A stretch of 10,037 nucleotides of DNA from an uncultured Candidatus Saccharibacteria bacterium (lineage in GTDB: Bacteria > Patescibacteriota > Saccharimonadia > Saccharimonadales > Saccharimonadaceae), in assembly GCA_934717805.1 (NCBI GenBank), contig CAKUZG010000020.1, forward strand, positions 1-10,037. The letters run 5' to 3'. The notes beneath the pieces are model-generated. The model was not told the origin of the DNA and did not search any database. It saw nothing but the letters and a program-made list of their open reading frames with translations. Shown here in pieces: positions 1-6,207 of this stretch (position 1 is the first letter of the stretch; the number at the start of each line of letters is the position of its first letter). Made by a program: the position numbers and the translations under genes.

Positions 1-1
1 A

Positions 2-1045
2 GAGATTTCAAAAGGTTTAAAAAATGACAAAATTTTTAAACCAGACCGTCACCGAATAGAAATCGGTTTGAAACCTGTTTCCGCCAGTTCAAATGTTGAG
101 AGTTTGCCGTATTTTTGGACACGAGAAACCCTAAGCGCTATCTTGGGGCGCGAAGAATATCTTGGGCACACCGTCAATCTCCGCACACGAACAAAATCTT
201 ACAAAGACAAGCGTAAGGTAGATAACCCAAAAGAAGATTGGCTGATTTTCAAGAATACCCACGAAGCGATTATCGACCAAGAAACTTTTGATATTGTCCA
301 GAAGATGAGGAGTCATAAGCGGTCTAATCAACGGTATAAAAATCGGGCTGGTCATGAGAATTTGTTTGCGGGATTGGTTTTTTGTGGAACTTGTGGGCGA
401 AAGCATTATTTTTGCCCACAAGAGAAAAATGGACTCAACCACGACCATTACAAGTGTTCTGGCTACCGTAAGCCAATTGATGGTTGTGAAAATCCCCACT
501 ATATTCAAAAATCTGCCTTGATTGAGATTGTGAGTGGTAAGCTCCGCCAAACTATTCAGGAAATCCACTTCGACCAAGAAGCCTTTTTGAAAAAGTTAGA
601 ACAGCAAAGCCAAGCTCAATTCAGCAAAAACAATAAACGCCAGCGCCAGCAACTTCAAAAGGATAAACACCGCTCTAAAGAGATTGACAGCATCATTCAG
701 AAGCTTTATGAAGATAATCTACTTGGAAAAATTTCAGATGAACGCTTTGTGAAGCTAAGTCAGAGCTATGAAGAAGAACAGAAACAACTTCAAACTTCCA
801 TTTCTGATTTAACTGAAAAACTCGCCAAACAACAAGAAGATAGCTTGAATATCTCCAAGTTTATGGCGAGAATTTCAAAATATACAGAGCTTCCAAAATT
901 AACTGTTGAAATAGTGAATGAACTGATTGACAAGATTGTTATTCAGAAACCAACTGGCACAAAACGCAATCGAATTATCCAGGTTGACATTTACTACAAT
1001 TTCGTTGGAAAATTAAATAATGAAAAAAGCGAGCCAAACAACTAG
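2..1045 (+). CDS. Large serine recombinase, C-terminal part (5' end outside window)
   Basis: The frame is open from the left edge, so the TTG at 68 is internal and not a start; 347 residues are visible and the catalytic resolvase domain lies outside the window. Counting from codon 2-4, residues 1-115 form the Recombinase domain (TLSAILGREEYLGHTVN at 43-59, NTHEAIID at 85-92). A zinc ribbon follows with C128, C131, C152 and C162, then a charged coiled coil at about 190-280, then a DUF4368-like tail (ELIDKIVIQKP and VDIYYNFVGKL). This order is that of TndX/TnpX-type recombinases of clostridial conjugative or mobilisable elements, which excise and integrate DNA with no host factor other than their att sites. 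Base composition is richer in GC than neighbouring genes, which suggests transfer. It converges on rplS, and its last codons form a terminator for the opposite strand. The family call is firm; whether the element is intact cannot be seen. Confidence 0.93.
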   Translation, partial: EISKGLKNDKIFKPDRHRIEIGLKPVSASSNVESLPYFWTRETLSAILGREEYLGHTVNLRTRTKSYKDKRKVDNPKEDWLIFKNTHEAIIDQETFDIVQKMRSHKRSNQRYKNRAGHENLFAGLVFCGTCGRKHYFCPQEKNGLNHDHYKCSGYRKPIDGCENPHYIQKSALIEIVSGKLRQTIQEIHFDQEAFLKKLEQQSQAQFSKNNKRQRQQLQKDKHRSKEIDSIIQKLYEDNLLGKISDERFVKLSQSYEEEQKQLQTSISDLTEKLAKQQEDSLNISKFMARISKYTELPKLTVEIVNELIDKIVIQKPTGTKRNRIIQVDIYYNFVGKLNNEKSEPNN

Positions 1046-1052
1046 GCTCGCT
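1023..1052 (-). terminator. Rho-independent terminator serving rplS, inside the recombinase 3' end
   Basis: On the minus strand, AGCGAGCC (1052-1045) pairs with GGCTCGCT (1035-1028) around a 9-base loop, and six T residues (1028-1023) follow. The stem spans the recombinase stop codon and its last codons. On the plus strand the hairpin is followed by AATATT, a poor tail, so it mainly stops transcripts coming from rplS. Confidence 0.85.
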
Positions 1053-1067
1053 AATATTAACCCAAGT

Positions 1068-1095
1068 AGCTAAACTGCTATATGTCAGGTCAGCT
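1068..1095. repeat. Imperfect 28-bp palindrome between recombinase and rplS
   Basis: The sequence begins and ends with AGCT and matches its own reverse complement at 20 of 28 positions, centred on ATAT at 1080-1083. A direct repeat AGCTAAA (1068-1074 and 1092-1098) is part of it. It lies just outside a serine recombinase gene, where an attachment site would be expected, but it could equally be a weak hairpin in the rplS 3' UTR. Confidence 0.35.
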
Positions 1096-1125
1096 AAATA
1101 CGAGCGATTTTTTATTTATAAGCTA

Positions 1126-1551
1126 TTAAGCTTCTTCTTTTTCTTCAACCTTTTCTTCAGCTTTTGGAGCTTCAGGCAAAGTGTTTACAGCCTCACGGTC
1201 AAAAACAACTTGTTTAAGGCGAGCACTTTTACCACTTCGATTTCGTAAGAACGAAAGATAGTTTCGGCGAACTTTTGAACGACGAACAATCTCAATCTTT
1301 TCAACCAATGGACTGTGGAGAAGGAAAGATTTTTCAACACCAACACCACTAGCAATTTTTCGAACAGTAATTCTAGAAGTGTGAGATTTTTTACGGTCAG
1401 TTCGAATAACTACACCTTCAAAAATCTGGATTCGCTCTTTATTACCTTCTTTAATTTTTTGGTGAACGCGAACAGTATCGCCACTTTTAATATCAAGAAC
1501 AGCGTGTTTTTTCTGTGCGTCATTAACTTTTTTGATTAACTCAAAACTCAT
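1126..1551 (-). CDS. rplS: 50S ribosomal protein L19
   Basis: L19 sits at the 30S-50S interface of the ribosome. The family pattern is clear: GDTVRVHQKI (residues 24-33), FEGVVI (44-49), TVRKIASGVGVEKSFLLHSP (62-81) and RNYLSFLRNRSGKSARLK (96-113). The protein is 141 residues against about 115 in E. coli. The excess is a C-terminal tail from about 114 that becomes acidic and Lys/Glu-rich (AEEKVEEKEEA). I chose the ATG at 1551, not the in-frame TTG at 1584: the TTG lies almost at the predicted transcription start, whereas the ATG begins the conserved protein and has GTGAGTG (1563-1557) five bases upstream. It follows pilB by 74 bp with its own promoter in the gap. The usual trmD/rimM neighbours are absent here. 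Confidence 0.97.
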   Translation of the reverse strand: MSFELIKKVNDAQKKHAVLDIKSGDTVRVHQKIKEGNKERIQIFEGVVIRTDRKKSHTSRITVRKIASGVGVEKSFLLHSPLVEKIEIVRRSKVRRNYLSFLRNRSGKSARLKQVVFDREAVNTLPEAPKAEEKVEEKEEA

Positions 1552-1593
1552 ATTTTCACTCACTTTTAAATTTAATATATACAATCAAGGTTT

Positions 1594-1622
1594 ATTATAG
1601 CACACTTTTTAGGTTTTGTGAA
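1594..1622 (-). promoter_or_regulatory. rplS promoter
   Basis: TTCACA (1622-1617), a 17-base spacer and TATAAT (1599-1594) preceded by TGC, giving an extended -10. The predicted start near 1587 leaves a leader of about 36 nt before the ATG at 1551. No terminator hairpin is visible between pilB and this promoter, so read-through from pilB may add to rplS transcription. Confidence 0.75.
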
Positions 1623-1625
1623 GAG

Positions 1626-3254
1626 CTAAATTACGCGATTTACTTCTTCGATAGTTGTATCACCTCGTAAAGCTGAAATTACGCCTTGTTGCATAAGTGT
1701 TAATAAGCCATCTTCACGCGCCTGAGCTTCAATTGCTTCGGTTGAAATCATACCTCTTTCGCCACGCAAAAAAGCTGCAATATTATCATTTACAACCATC
1801 ATTTCCATCACCACAATTCGCCCCTTATATCCAAATGGACTTTCTTCCGAAGGCATTGGTTTCCAAAGTTTAAAATCACCCGAGATATCTTGTGGAATTT
1901 TTTCTGCAGGAACACCCTCTAAAATATTTCGAACCCAGTTTTTAGTTGCTTCATCGGGTATATATTCTTTTGCATTCTTATCCAATTTTCGAACAAGTCG
2001 CTGGGCTATCAAAAGTCGAATTGCTGTTGAAAAGATAGGGTTTAGTCCGATCATATCAATCATACGCGAAAAAGCTGCGCTAGTTGAATTAGCGTGAAAA
2101 CTTGAAAGAACTAAGTGTCCCGTAATCGAGGCTTGAATCGCTGTTCGTGCAGTATCATTATCACGAATCTCACCAACCATCACGACGTCTGGGTCAAGAC
2201 GCAAAACCGAGCGCAAACCGTCAGCAAAGCTTGCACCGTGTGTTGTATCAATAGGAATTTGCGAAATCCCACCAATTCCATACTCAATCGGGTCTTCAAG
2301 CGTAATAATTTTCCGGTCAAGCGTATTTAAAGCGTTAAGCATTGAGTAGAGTGTCGTTGATTTACCCGAACCAGTTGGACCAACCATCAAAACCATTCCG
2401 CGTGGATGTGAAATAATCTCATCAATTTCTACCCGCTCTTTTGGAGCAATTCCAAGCAAATCGAGCTGAAGCATGCTTTCATCAAAGTTAAACAAACGCA
2501 TCACAGCATCCATCCCGTACATTGTTGGTACAGTTTCAACACGCAAGTTTAAAAGGTGCGAAGTTCCATCACGGTAAATATCTTTTTGCATATGCCCTGA
2601 TTGCGAAGTTTTTGAAGCACTCGAGACACCTGCACGCGAAGAAAGTTCGCCCATAATAACACGATATCGATCACGCCCAAGTTCTGCAACTGGGTGAAGA
2701 GCACCATCAACACGCATTCGAATTCGAATTGTCTGACGTTGATTTTCGATGTGAATATCGCTGGCACCAAGCCTATCCGCCTGGTCAATCAAATAATCAA
2801 AAACCTGGTCGGAGGCGACATTTTCCAAGATTTGGCTCACCTTATCTAGGGTAGCACTATCACCTTCACCAGCGATCTCAATATCATCGTAAATAATTTT
2901 CTTTGGCGGATCGTATCTCCGCATAATATTTTTCCAAGCACTCTCAGAAACTAAGAAAAGCTCAAGAGTTTTACCTTCTTCTTGATATTTTTTACTCAAT
3001 TTTCGTATTACTGAACGCGGAGTCTGACTCGTAATCAAAATTCTCCAAGGTTTATTTGTATCGATATCACCAATCTGTAGTGGCGCCAAAAAAGCACGAT
3101 ACATTTGCTCGTTAGTAAAAAGATCTCGAGCTAGTGGAAAAACATTTTCAAACTCTCTTGTATCAAGATAAGTTAAGCCTAAAATACCGGCACGTTGCTT
3201 GGTTGCCTCTTCCTCTTTTTGCCGGCGCATCAACTGAACTTTATCTTCTTCCAT
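1626..3254 (-). CDS. pilB: Type IV pilus assembly / type II secretion ATPase (PilB/GspE family)
   Basis: A cytoplasmic AAA-type hexameric motor that powers pilus extension or pseudopilus assembly. At 542 residues it has near-normal length. Residues 25-115 are a GspE N-terminal-like region. The catalytic part shows SDIHIE (165-170), Walker A GPTGSGKST (292-300), Asp box ITLEDPIEY (317-325), Walker B DPDVVMVGEIRD (354-365) and His box TGHLVLSSFHAN (378-389). The segment where most GspE/PilB proteins carry the CxxC-CxxC zinc module (about 421-475) has no cysteine; I see none in the whole protein. The ATG at 3254 is placed by a promoter ending 7 bases upstream; there is no Shine-Dalgarno, so the mRNA looks leaderless. 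The last residues end in EVNRVI. No pilC, pilT or pilin genes are in the window. PilB is more likely than PilT because of the N-terminal domain. Confidence 0.93.
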   Translation of the reverse strand: MEEDKVQLMRRQKEEEATKQRAGILGLTYLDTREFENVFPLARDLFTNEQMYRAFLAPLQIGDIDTNKPWRILITSQTPRSVIRKLSKKYQEEGKTLELFLVSESAWKNIMRRYDPPKKIIYDDIEIAGEGDSATLDKVSQILENVASDQVFDYLIDQADRLGASDIHIENQRQTIRIRMRVDGALHPVAELGRDRYRVIMGELSSRAGVSSASKTSQSGHMQKDIYRDGTSHLLNLRVETVPTMYGMDAVMRLFNFDESMLQLDLLGIAPKERVEIDEIISHPRGMVLMVGPTGSGKSTTLYSMLNALNTLDRKIITLEDPIEYGIGGISQIPIDTTHGASFADGLRSVLRLDPDVVMVGEIRDNDTARTAIQASITGHLVLSSFHANSTSAAFSRMIDMIGLNPIFSTAIRLLIAQRLVRKLDKNAKEYIPDEATKNWVRNILEGVPAEKIPQDISGDFKLWKPMPSEESPFGYKGRIVVMEMMVVNDNIAAFLRGERGMISTEAIEAQAREDGLLTLMQQGVISALRGDTTIEEVNRVI

Positions 3255-3261
3255 TAATTTA

Positions 3262-3290
3262 ATTTTATCACAAGCACTTTATTTTTTCAA
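3262..3290 (-). promoter_or_regulatory. pilB promoter
   Basis: TTGAAA (3290-3285), a 17-base spacer and TAAAAT (3267-3262) preceded by TGA. The predicted start at about 3255 is immediately before the ATG at 3254. The -35 box lies inside the spacer of the divergent promoter at 3298-3306, so the two units may interfere with each other. Confidence 0.75.
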
Positions 3291-3297
3291 TAAAAAA

Positions 3298-3306
3298 TGC
3301 TAAAAT
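3298..3306 (+). promoter_or_regulatory. Extended -10 promoter of the 116-residue gene
   Basis: TGCTAAAAT, an extended -10; the expected -35 position holds only TTTATT. The predicted start is near 3313, giving a leader of about 41 nt. The in-frame ATG at 3297 straddles this element and so cannot be the translation start. Confidence 0.6.
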
Positions 3307-3353
3307 ATCGGCATCGCTTAGCGAAATATTTTTTAGAAATCGAGGTTGTCAAA

Positions 3354-3704
3354 ATGATTAGCACTTTAAAGAATATATTAAAACAAGCTGTATTAGGTTG
3401 TCAAAACGTTAAACACTATCCGTCTAATAAAAATTGGGCTTCTTTTTTCAATATCAATAACACTTTTATTGTTGAAATCAGTAGAGTTTCAATGGATAAC
3501 TGTTTTGTTAATATTTATAATTTTAACGATTTCCAAAATCAAATTCTTTCAAAAAAAGCGACAATAGAATTTGAAAAAATCAAATTTGAAGACCAATGCT
3601 TGTTTAATATAGATACAAAAAATGCCTCACAAGAAATAGAAAATTACGCTTATGAAATTATTGGGCGAGTTCTAGATCGTTTTAGAGGTAATAAAATTAC
3701 CTAA
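3354..3704 (+). CDS. Hypothetical protein, 116 residues
   Basis: I do not recognise this family. The ATG at 3354 is preferred to the ATG at 3297 because GAGG (3342-3345) sits eight bases before it and the upstream ATG overlaps the promoter. The product starts MISTLKNILKQAVLGCQN, has an AT-driven Asn/Ile/Lys/Phe-rich composition, three cysteines and no signal peptide or membrane segment, so it is probably cytoplasmic. The middle (FIVEISRVSMDNCFVNIYNF) reads as alternating beta strands and the end (ASQEIENYAYEIIGRVLDRFRG) as an amphipathic helix. It is a monocistronic unit with its own promoter, Shine-Dalgarno and terminator, lying between the divergent pilB and the methyltransferase gene. Those complete signals support a real gene; nothing indicates a function. 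Confidence 0.7.
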   Translation: MISTLKNILKQAVLGCQNVKHYPSNKNWASFFNINNTFIVEISRVSMDNCFVNIYNFNDFQNQILSKKATIEFEKIKFEDQCLFNIDTKNASQEIENYAYEIIGRVLDRFRGNKIT

Positions 3705-3707
3705 TTC

Positions 3708-3732
3708 GAGCCTCCGGGCTCTTTTTATTTTT
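3708..3732 (+). terminator. Rho-independent terminator after the 116-residue gene
   Basis: GAGCC (3708-3712) pairs with GGCTC (3717-3721) around a four-base loop and runs into a long T tract broken by one A (3722-3735). It begins four bases after the stop codon. Its T tract also occupies the -35 region of the next gene. Confidence 0.85.
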
Positions 3733-3741
3733 TTTAAAATT

Positions 3742-3750
3742 TGATAAAAT
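3742..3750 (+). promoter_or_regulatory. Extended -10 promoter of the RNA methyltransferase
   Basis: TGATAAAAT, with hexamer TAAAAT at 3745-3750. The predicted start at about 3757 is one base before the ATG at 3758, implying a leaderless mRNA. The -35 position is only a T tract, so the extended -10 must carry recognition. Confidence 0.65.
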
Positions 3751-3757
3751 TAAGATA

Positions 3758-4315
3758 ATGAAAAATCCAAATTCTCTTGAAAATCGCAATCGTATACAAA
3801 ATCGCGAAATAGTTGTTTTAGCGCACAATATTCGCTCAACACATAATATCGGAGCAATTTTACGCACCTGCGAAGGTTTTGGTGTTTCGAAAATTATTTT
3901 TAGCGGATATTCGCCTTTTCCTCTTTTACCTGATGAGGATTTTAAGAAAACCAAACGTCTGCCCCATATTGCACAAAAATTAGATTCACAAATCCACAAA
4001 ACTGCTCTTGGTGCAGAAAAAATTGTACCAGCAGAACTTTCTAGTAATATCTTTGAAACACTTCAAGATCTTAAAAAGCAAAATTTCGAAATATTCGCAC
4101 TTGAACAAAGTAAAAAATCAATCTTTTTAAAAGATTTTTCAGCTTCAAAGAATGCTAAGATTGCTCTACTTTTAGGTGAAGAAGTTGAAGGTATTTCAGA
4201 GGATTTGATCGATTTATGTGATAAAACTCTTGAAATTCCAATGTTTGGTGAAAAAGAAAGTTTTAACGTTTCAGTTGCTACAGGAATTGCTCTCTATAAA
4301 ATTGCCTGCGAATGA
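3758..4315 (+). CDS. TrmH/SpoU-family RNA 2'-O-methyltransferase
   Basis: A SPOUT-class enzyme that uses S-adenosylmethionine to methylate a ribose 2'-hydroxyl in tRNA or rRNA. The 185 residues hold all three SpoU motifs: motif 1 at 21-37 (N24, R26, N30, R36 in AHNIRSTHNIGAILRT), motif 2 at 137-147 (LLLGEEVEGIS), motif 3 at 158-175 (LEIPM, then ESFNVSVA with N170), which form the knotted cofactor site. There is no extra N-terminal RNA-binding domain, so it is a minimal single-domain member and the target nucleotide cannot be assigned. A central stretch (SGYSPFPLLPDEDF, then KTALGAE) is typical of one SpoU subgroup. It starts without a Shine-Dalgarno directly after its promoter. Its 3' end overlaps the convergent Nudix gene by 22 bp. 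TGA is the stop codon, which shows the standard code is in use. Confidence 0.9.
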   Translation: MKNPNSLENRNRIQNREIVVLAHNIRSTHNIGAILRTCEGFGVSKIIFSGYSPFPLLPDEDFKKTKRLPHIAQKLDSQIHKTALGAEKIVPAELSSNIFETLQDLKKQNFEIFALEQSKKSIFLKDFSASKNAKIALLLGEEVEGISEDLIDLCDKTLEIPMFGEKESFNVSVATGIALYKIACE

Positions 4316-4848
4316 TTGTTTTTTATCTTTTCCTGCGCGTCTTTGATAATTTTTAAAGAGAATTCTAAAGAGTCCATAAAATCCTCTGGATTTTTTTGAA
4401 TCATTTCTTTAAAATCGGTAAAATTAACAAGTTTAACTTCTGCAACTTCATCATGAAGAATTGCTAAATCTTCAAGCTGAAAATTAACTTTTGCCGCAAA
4501 AAACTGCATAAATCTACGCTTATTTTCTTTAGTATGGATGAAAACTTTTTCAACTTCAATAAAATCATGCGGATTCAAGCTTAAACCAATCTCTTCAACA
4601 GTTTCTCGATAAACTGCATCCCGATAGTTTTCACCAATCTGAACATGACCAGCCGATGCTGAAAATTGCCACTTTCCCGCAAAAGTTTGTTTCAAAAAAG
4701 CTCTACGCTGGATTAAAAATTCATTATTTTGATTAAATAAAATTAACGAAACAACCCTATAAATCCGACCAGTTTTTTTATCAAAAGTAGCTTTATTAAC
4801 TTCGTCAATAATTTCATCACGTTCATTAACGATTGGTAAAATTTCCAC
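4294..4848 (-). CDS. Nudix hydrolase (IPP isomerase/YfcD-like)
   Basis: The Nudix box is complete in GHVQIGENYRDAVYRETVEEIGL (about residues 67-89, fitting Gx5Ex7REUxEExGU except Thr at the first U), giving a metal-dependent pyrophosphohydrolase. The N-terminus (IVNERDEIIDEVNKATF) and the FAGKWQFSASAGHV segment resemble the YfcD/Idi-like branch, but the catalytic Cys of true isopentenyl-diphosphate isomerase is not in that segment, so a hydrolase is more likely. Substrate unknown. The start is the GTG at 4848: GAGG (4859-4856), inside the last codons of murF, lies seven bases upstream, and only two bases separate the murF stop from the GTG, so translation is probably coupled. The stop codon lies within the convergent methyltransferase gene, and no hairpin terminator is visible there. 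Confidence 0.9.
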   Translation of the reverse strand: MEILPIVNERDEIIDEVNKATFDKKTGRIYRVVSLILFNQNNEFLIQRRAFLKQTFAGKWQFSASAGHVQIGENYRDAVYRETVEEIGLSLNPHDFIEVEKVFIHTKENKRRFMQFFAAKVNFQLEDLAILHDEVAEVKLVNFTDFKEMIQKNPEDFMDSLEFSLKIIKDAQEKIKNNHSQAIL

Positions 4849-4850
4849 TA

Positions 4851-6158
4851 TTAAACCTCGTCATCAGCAATTTCAGCAAAACTTGCAAAAAAATCATGCT
4901 TAATTTTCTTCCAATTTTTATCTTGTCGAACTAGCCATTTTTCATCTTCTTGATTTCGAAGAAGCATTTTTGTTGCCTCTTCAAGATAAATATCTCCTTG
5001 GGAGCCTTTTAACAAAATTAAAGCACCTTTTTCCATAACTTTACGAACAAAAATACCCGCATCAATTGCGTTTTTCGCCTCATAAACCTGACACCCTCGC
5101 AAACGAGCAGCTGGAGCTAAATATTTATTTGCCTGCTCGCCAACAGTAACAACCCAAGAAAGCTCAACACCGTCAAGCATTTCCCCAATCTTTTGATGTT
5201 CCATTGCAGATGATTCGCCGAGTTCATTCATACTACCAATAACCGCAATTTTTGAAGGAGCAGAAAGTGCATAAAGGGTTTGAATTGCCGCCGTTAATGC
5301 TGCCGGGCTTGAATTGTAAGTATCATCTATTAATACCGAGTCCTCTAAACCTCGCATGAAATTCATCCGTCCAGGTACAGGTTTCAAACTCGCAAGACCA
5401 TTTATAATCTCCTGAGGGTTTAAACCTAGCTTAATAGCAACAGCAACAGCACCCGTTATTGGCCTTAGAGAATGTTCTCCAAAAACTTTTGCTCGAACAG
5501 GAATTTCACCAAACTCTGGAGTTTGAATTTTTCCACCAAATCCTTCCAAAAGCGAAAAATCATTTGCGATAAAATTATAGTTTGCCCCACCATTCGAACT
5601 ATAAGTCGAAAAATTAGGATTTTTAAGATATTTCAAAAATTCTCCGTTAATATCATCTTGGTTTAAAATTGCAATTTTTGCATAAGTTGCGGCATCAAGC
5701 TCTTCTTGAGCAACCGCATCAATCGTCCCGAAGAACTCCATGTGTTCAGGAGTGACAGATGTAATTATTGAAATATCTGCAAAAAGATAGGTTCCAAATT
5801 GAGCAATATCACCAGGATGATCAGTTCCAAGCTCTTGAATAATCACCTCTGGTTCGCTACCGACCGGGGATTCAATTCGCTTTCGAGCAGCTTTAAAAAC
5901 TTTCCGCCATTGCCAAAAGTTTCGTGGATTTCCAGGAAAATTTATCCCCAAAATAGCAAGAGGTGCGCTTAAATGCGTGTTATGATTGCCTTCGTGAAGA
6001 CGCACTCGGTATTTTTGACTCAAGATGGTTGCGATAGCTAGTTTCGTGCTCGTCTTTCCAACCGATCCGGCAACTGTAACTAATTTAATATCTGGATGTT
6101 CTTCAAAATAGCTTCGAACATATTTTTCAAGTTTTGTCTGAATTCCTTTTTTAAACAT
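4851..6158 (-). CDS. murF: MurF-like Mur ligase lacking the N-terminal substrate domain
   Basis: MurF adds D-Ala-D-Ala to UDP-MurNAc-tripeptide in the cytoplasm, the last soluble step of peptidoglycan precursor synthesis. Visible motifs are the P-loop AGSVGKTS (30-37), NHNTHLSAPL (58-67), ELGTDHPGDI (109-118), TPEHMEFFG (136-144), PVPGRM (260-265), DDTYNSSP (278-285), MNELGE (310-315) and LKGSQG (383-388), covering the central ATPase and C-terminal domains. The P-loop normally lies about 100 residues in; here it is at residue 30, so the domain that binds the UDP-MurNAc part is missing. An upstream in-frame TGA (6185-6183) and the adjacent promoter exclude a longer start. The tail after 400 is charged and of unknown role. 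First gene of a two-gene unit with the Nudix hydrolase. Another Mur-ligase-type activity is possible; MurF is the closest match. Confidence 0.85.
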   Translation of the reverse strand: MFKKGIQTKLEKYVRSYFEEHPDIKLVTVAGSVGKTSTKLAIATILSQKYRVRLHEGNHNTHLSAPLAILGINFPGNPRNFWQWRKVFKAARKRIESPVGSEPEVIIQELGTDHPGDIAQFGTYLFADISIITSVTPEHMEFFGTIDAVAQEELDAATYAKIAILNQDDINGEFLKYLKNPNFSTYSSNGGANYNFIANDFSLLEGFGGKIQTPEFGEIPVRAKVFGEHSLRPITGAVAVAIKLGLNPQEIINGLASLKPVPGRMNFMRGLEDSVLIDDTYNSSPAALTAAIQTLYALSAPSKIAVIGSMNELGESSAMEHQKIGEMLDGVELSWVVTVGEQANKYLAPAARLRGCQVYEAKNAIDAGIFVRKVMEKGALILLKGSQGDIYLEEATKMLLRNQEDEKWLVRQDKNWKKIKHDFFASFAEIADDEV

Positions 6159-6168
6159 AATCTTCTTT

Positions 6169-6197
6169 ATTATAATACAAAATCACCACTTTTTCAA
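6169..6197 (-). promoter_or_regulatory. murF-nudix promoter
   Basis: TTGAAA (6197-6192), a 17-base spacer and TATAAT (6174-6169). The predicted start near 6162 leaves about four bases before the ATG at 6158. The -35 box occupies the loop and two stem bases of the preceding terminator hairpin. TATAAT also reads on the plus strand at 6171-6176 but has no good -35 there. Confidence 0.7.
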
Positions 6198-6207
6198 GCA
6201 GTGATTT
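6176..6207 (-). terminator. Terminator hairpin with GAAA loop, upstream of murF
   Basis: Arms AAATCACTGCTT (6207-6196) and AAGTGGTGATTT (6191-6180) form 12 pairs, two of them G-U, around a GAAA tetraloop; TTTTGTATT follows. The G-U pairs exist only in the minus-strand RNA (they are A-C mismatches on the plus strand), so this is a minus-strand RNA structure. It would end transcripts from the promoter at 6350-6322 or from the phosphatase gene. Confidence 0.75.

Noticed and set aside
68..70. TTG as the start codon of the recombinase
   Set aside because: The frame is open to the left edge with matching family sequence, so the TTG is an internal Leu codon.
131..577. Long minus-strand open frame opposite the recombinase
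   Set aside because: It is antisense to a well-supported coding frame, shows no recognisable motif and has no promoter or Shine-Dalgarno.
1552..1584. TTG at 1584 as the rplS start, adding 11 residues
   Set aside because: It lies almost on the predicted transcription start, has no Shine-Dalgarno, and adds residues that do not fit L19.
2549..2788. Second minus-strand frame within pilB
   Set aside because: It is an out-of-frame shadow of pilB over its conserved catalytic region.
3314..3334. Small hairpin TCGC/GCGA followed by a T run in the leader of the 116-residue gene, as an attenuator
   Set aside because: A four-base stem is too weak to terminate transcription, and no competing structure was found.
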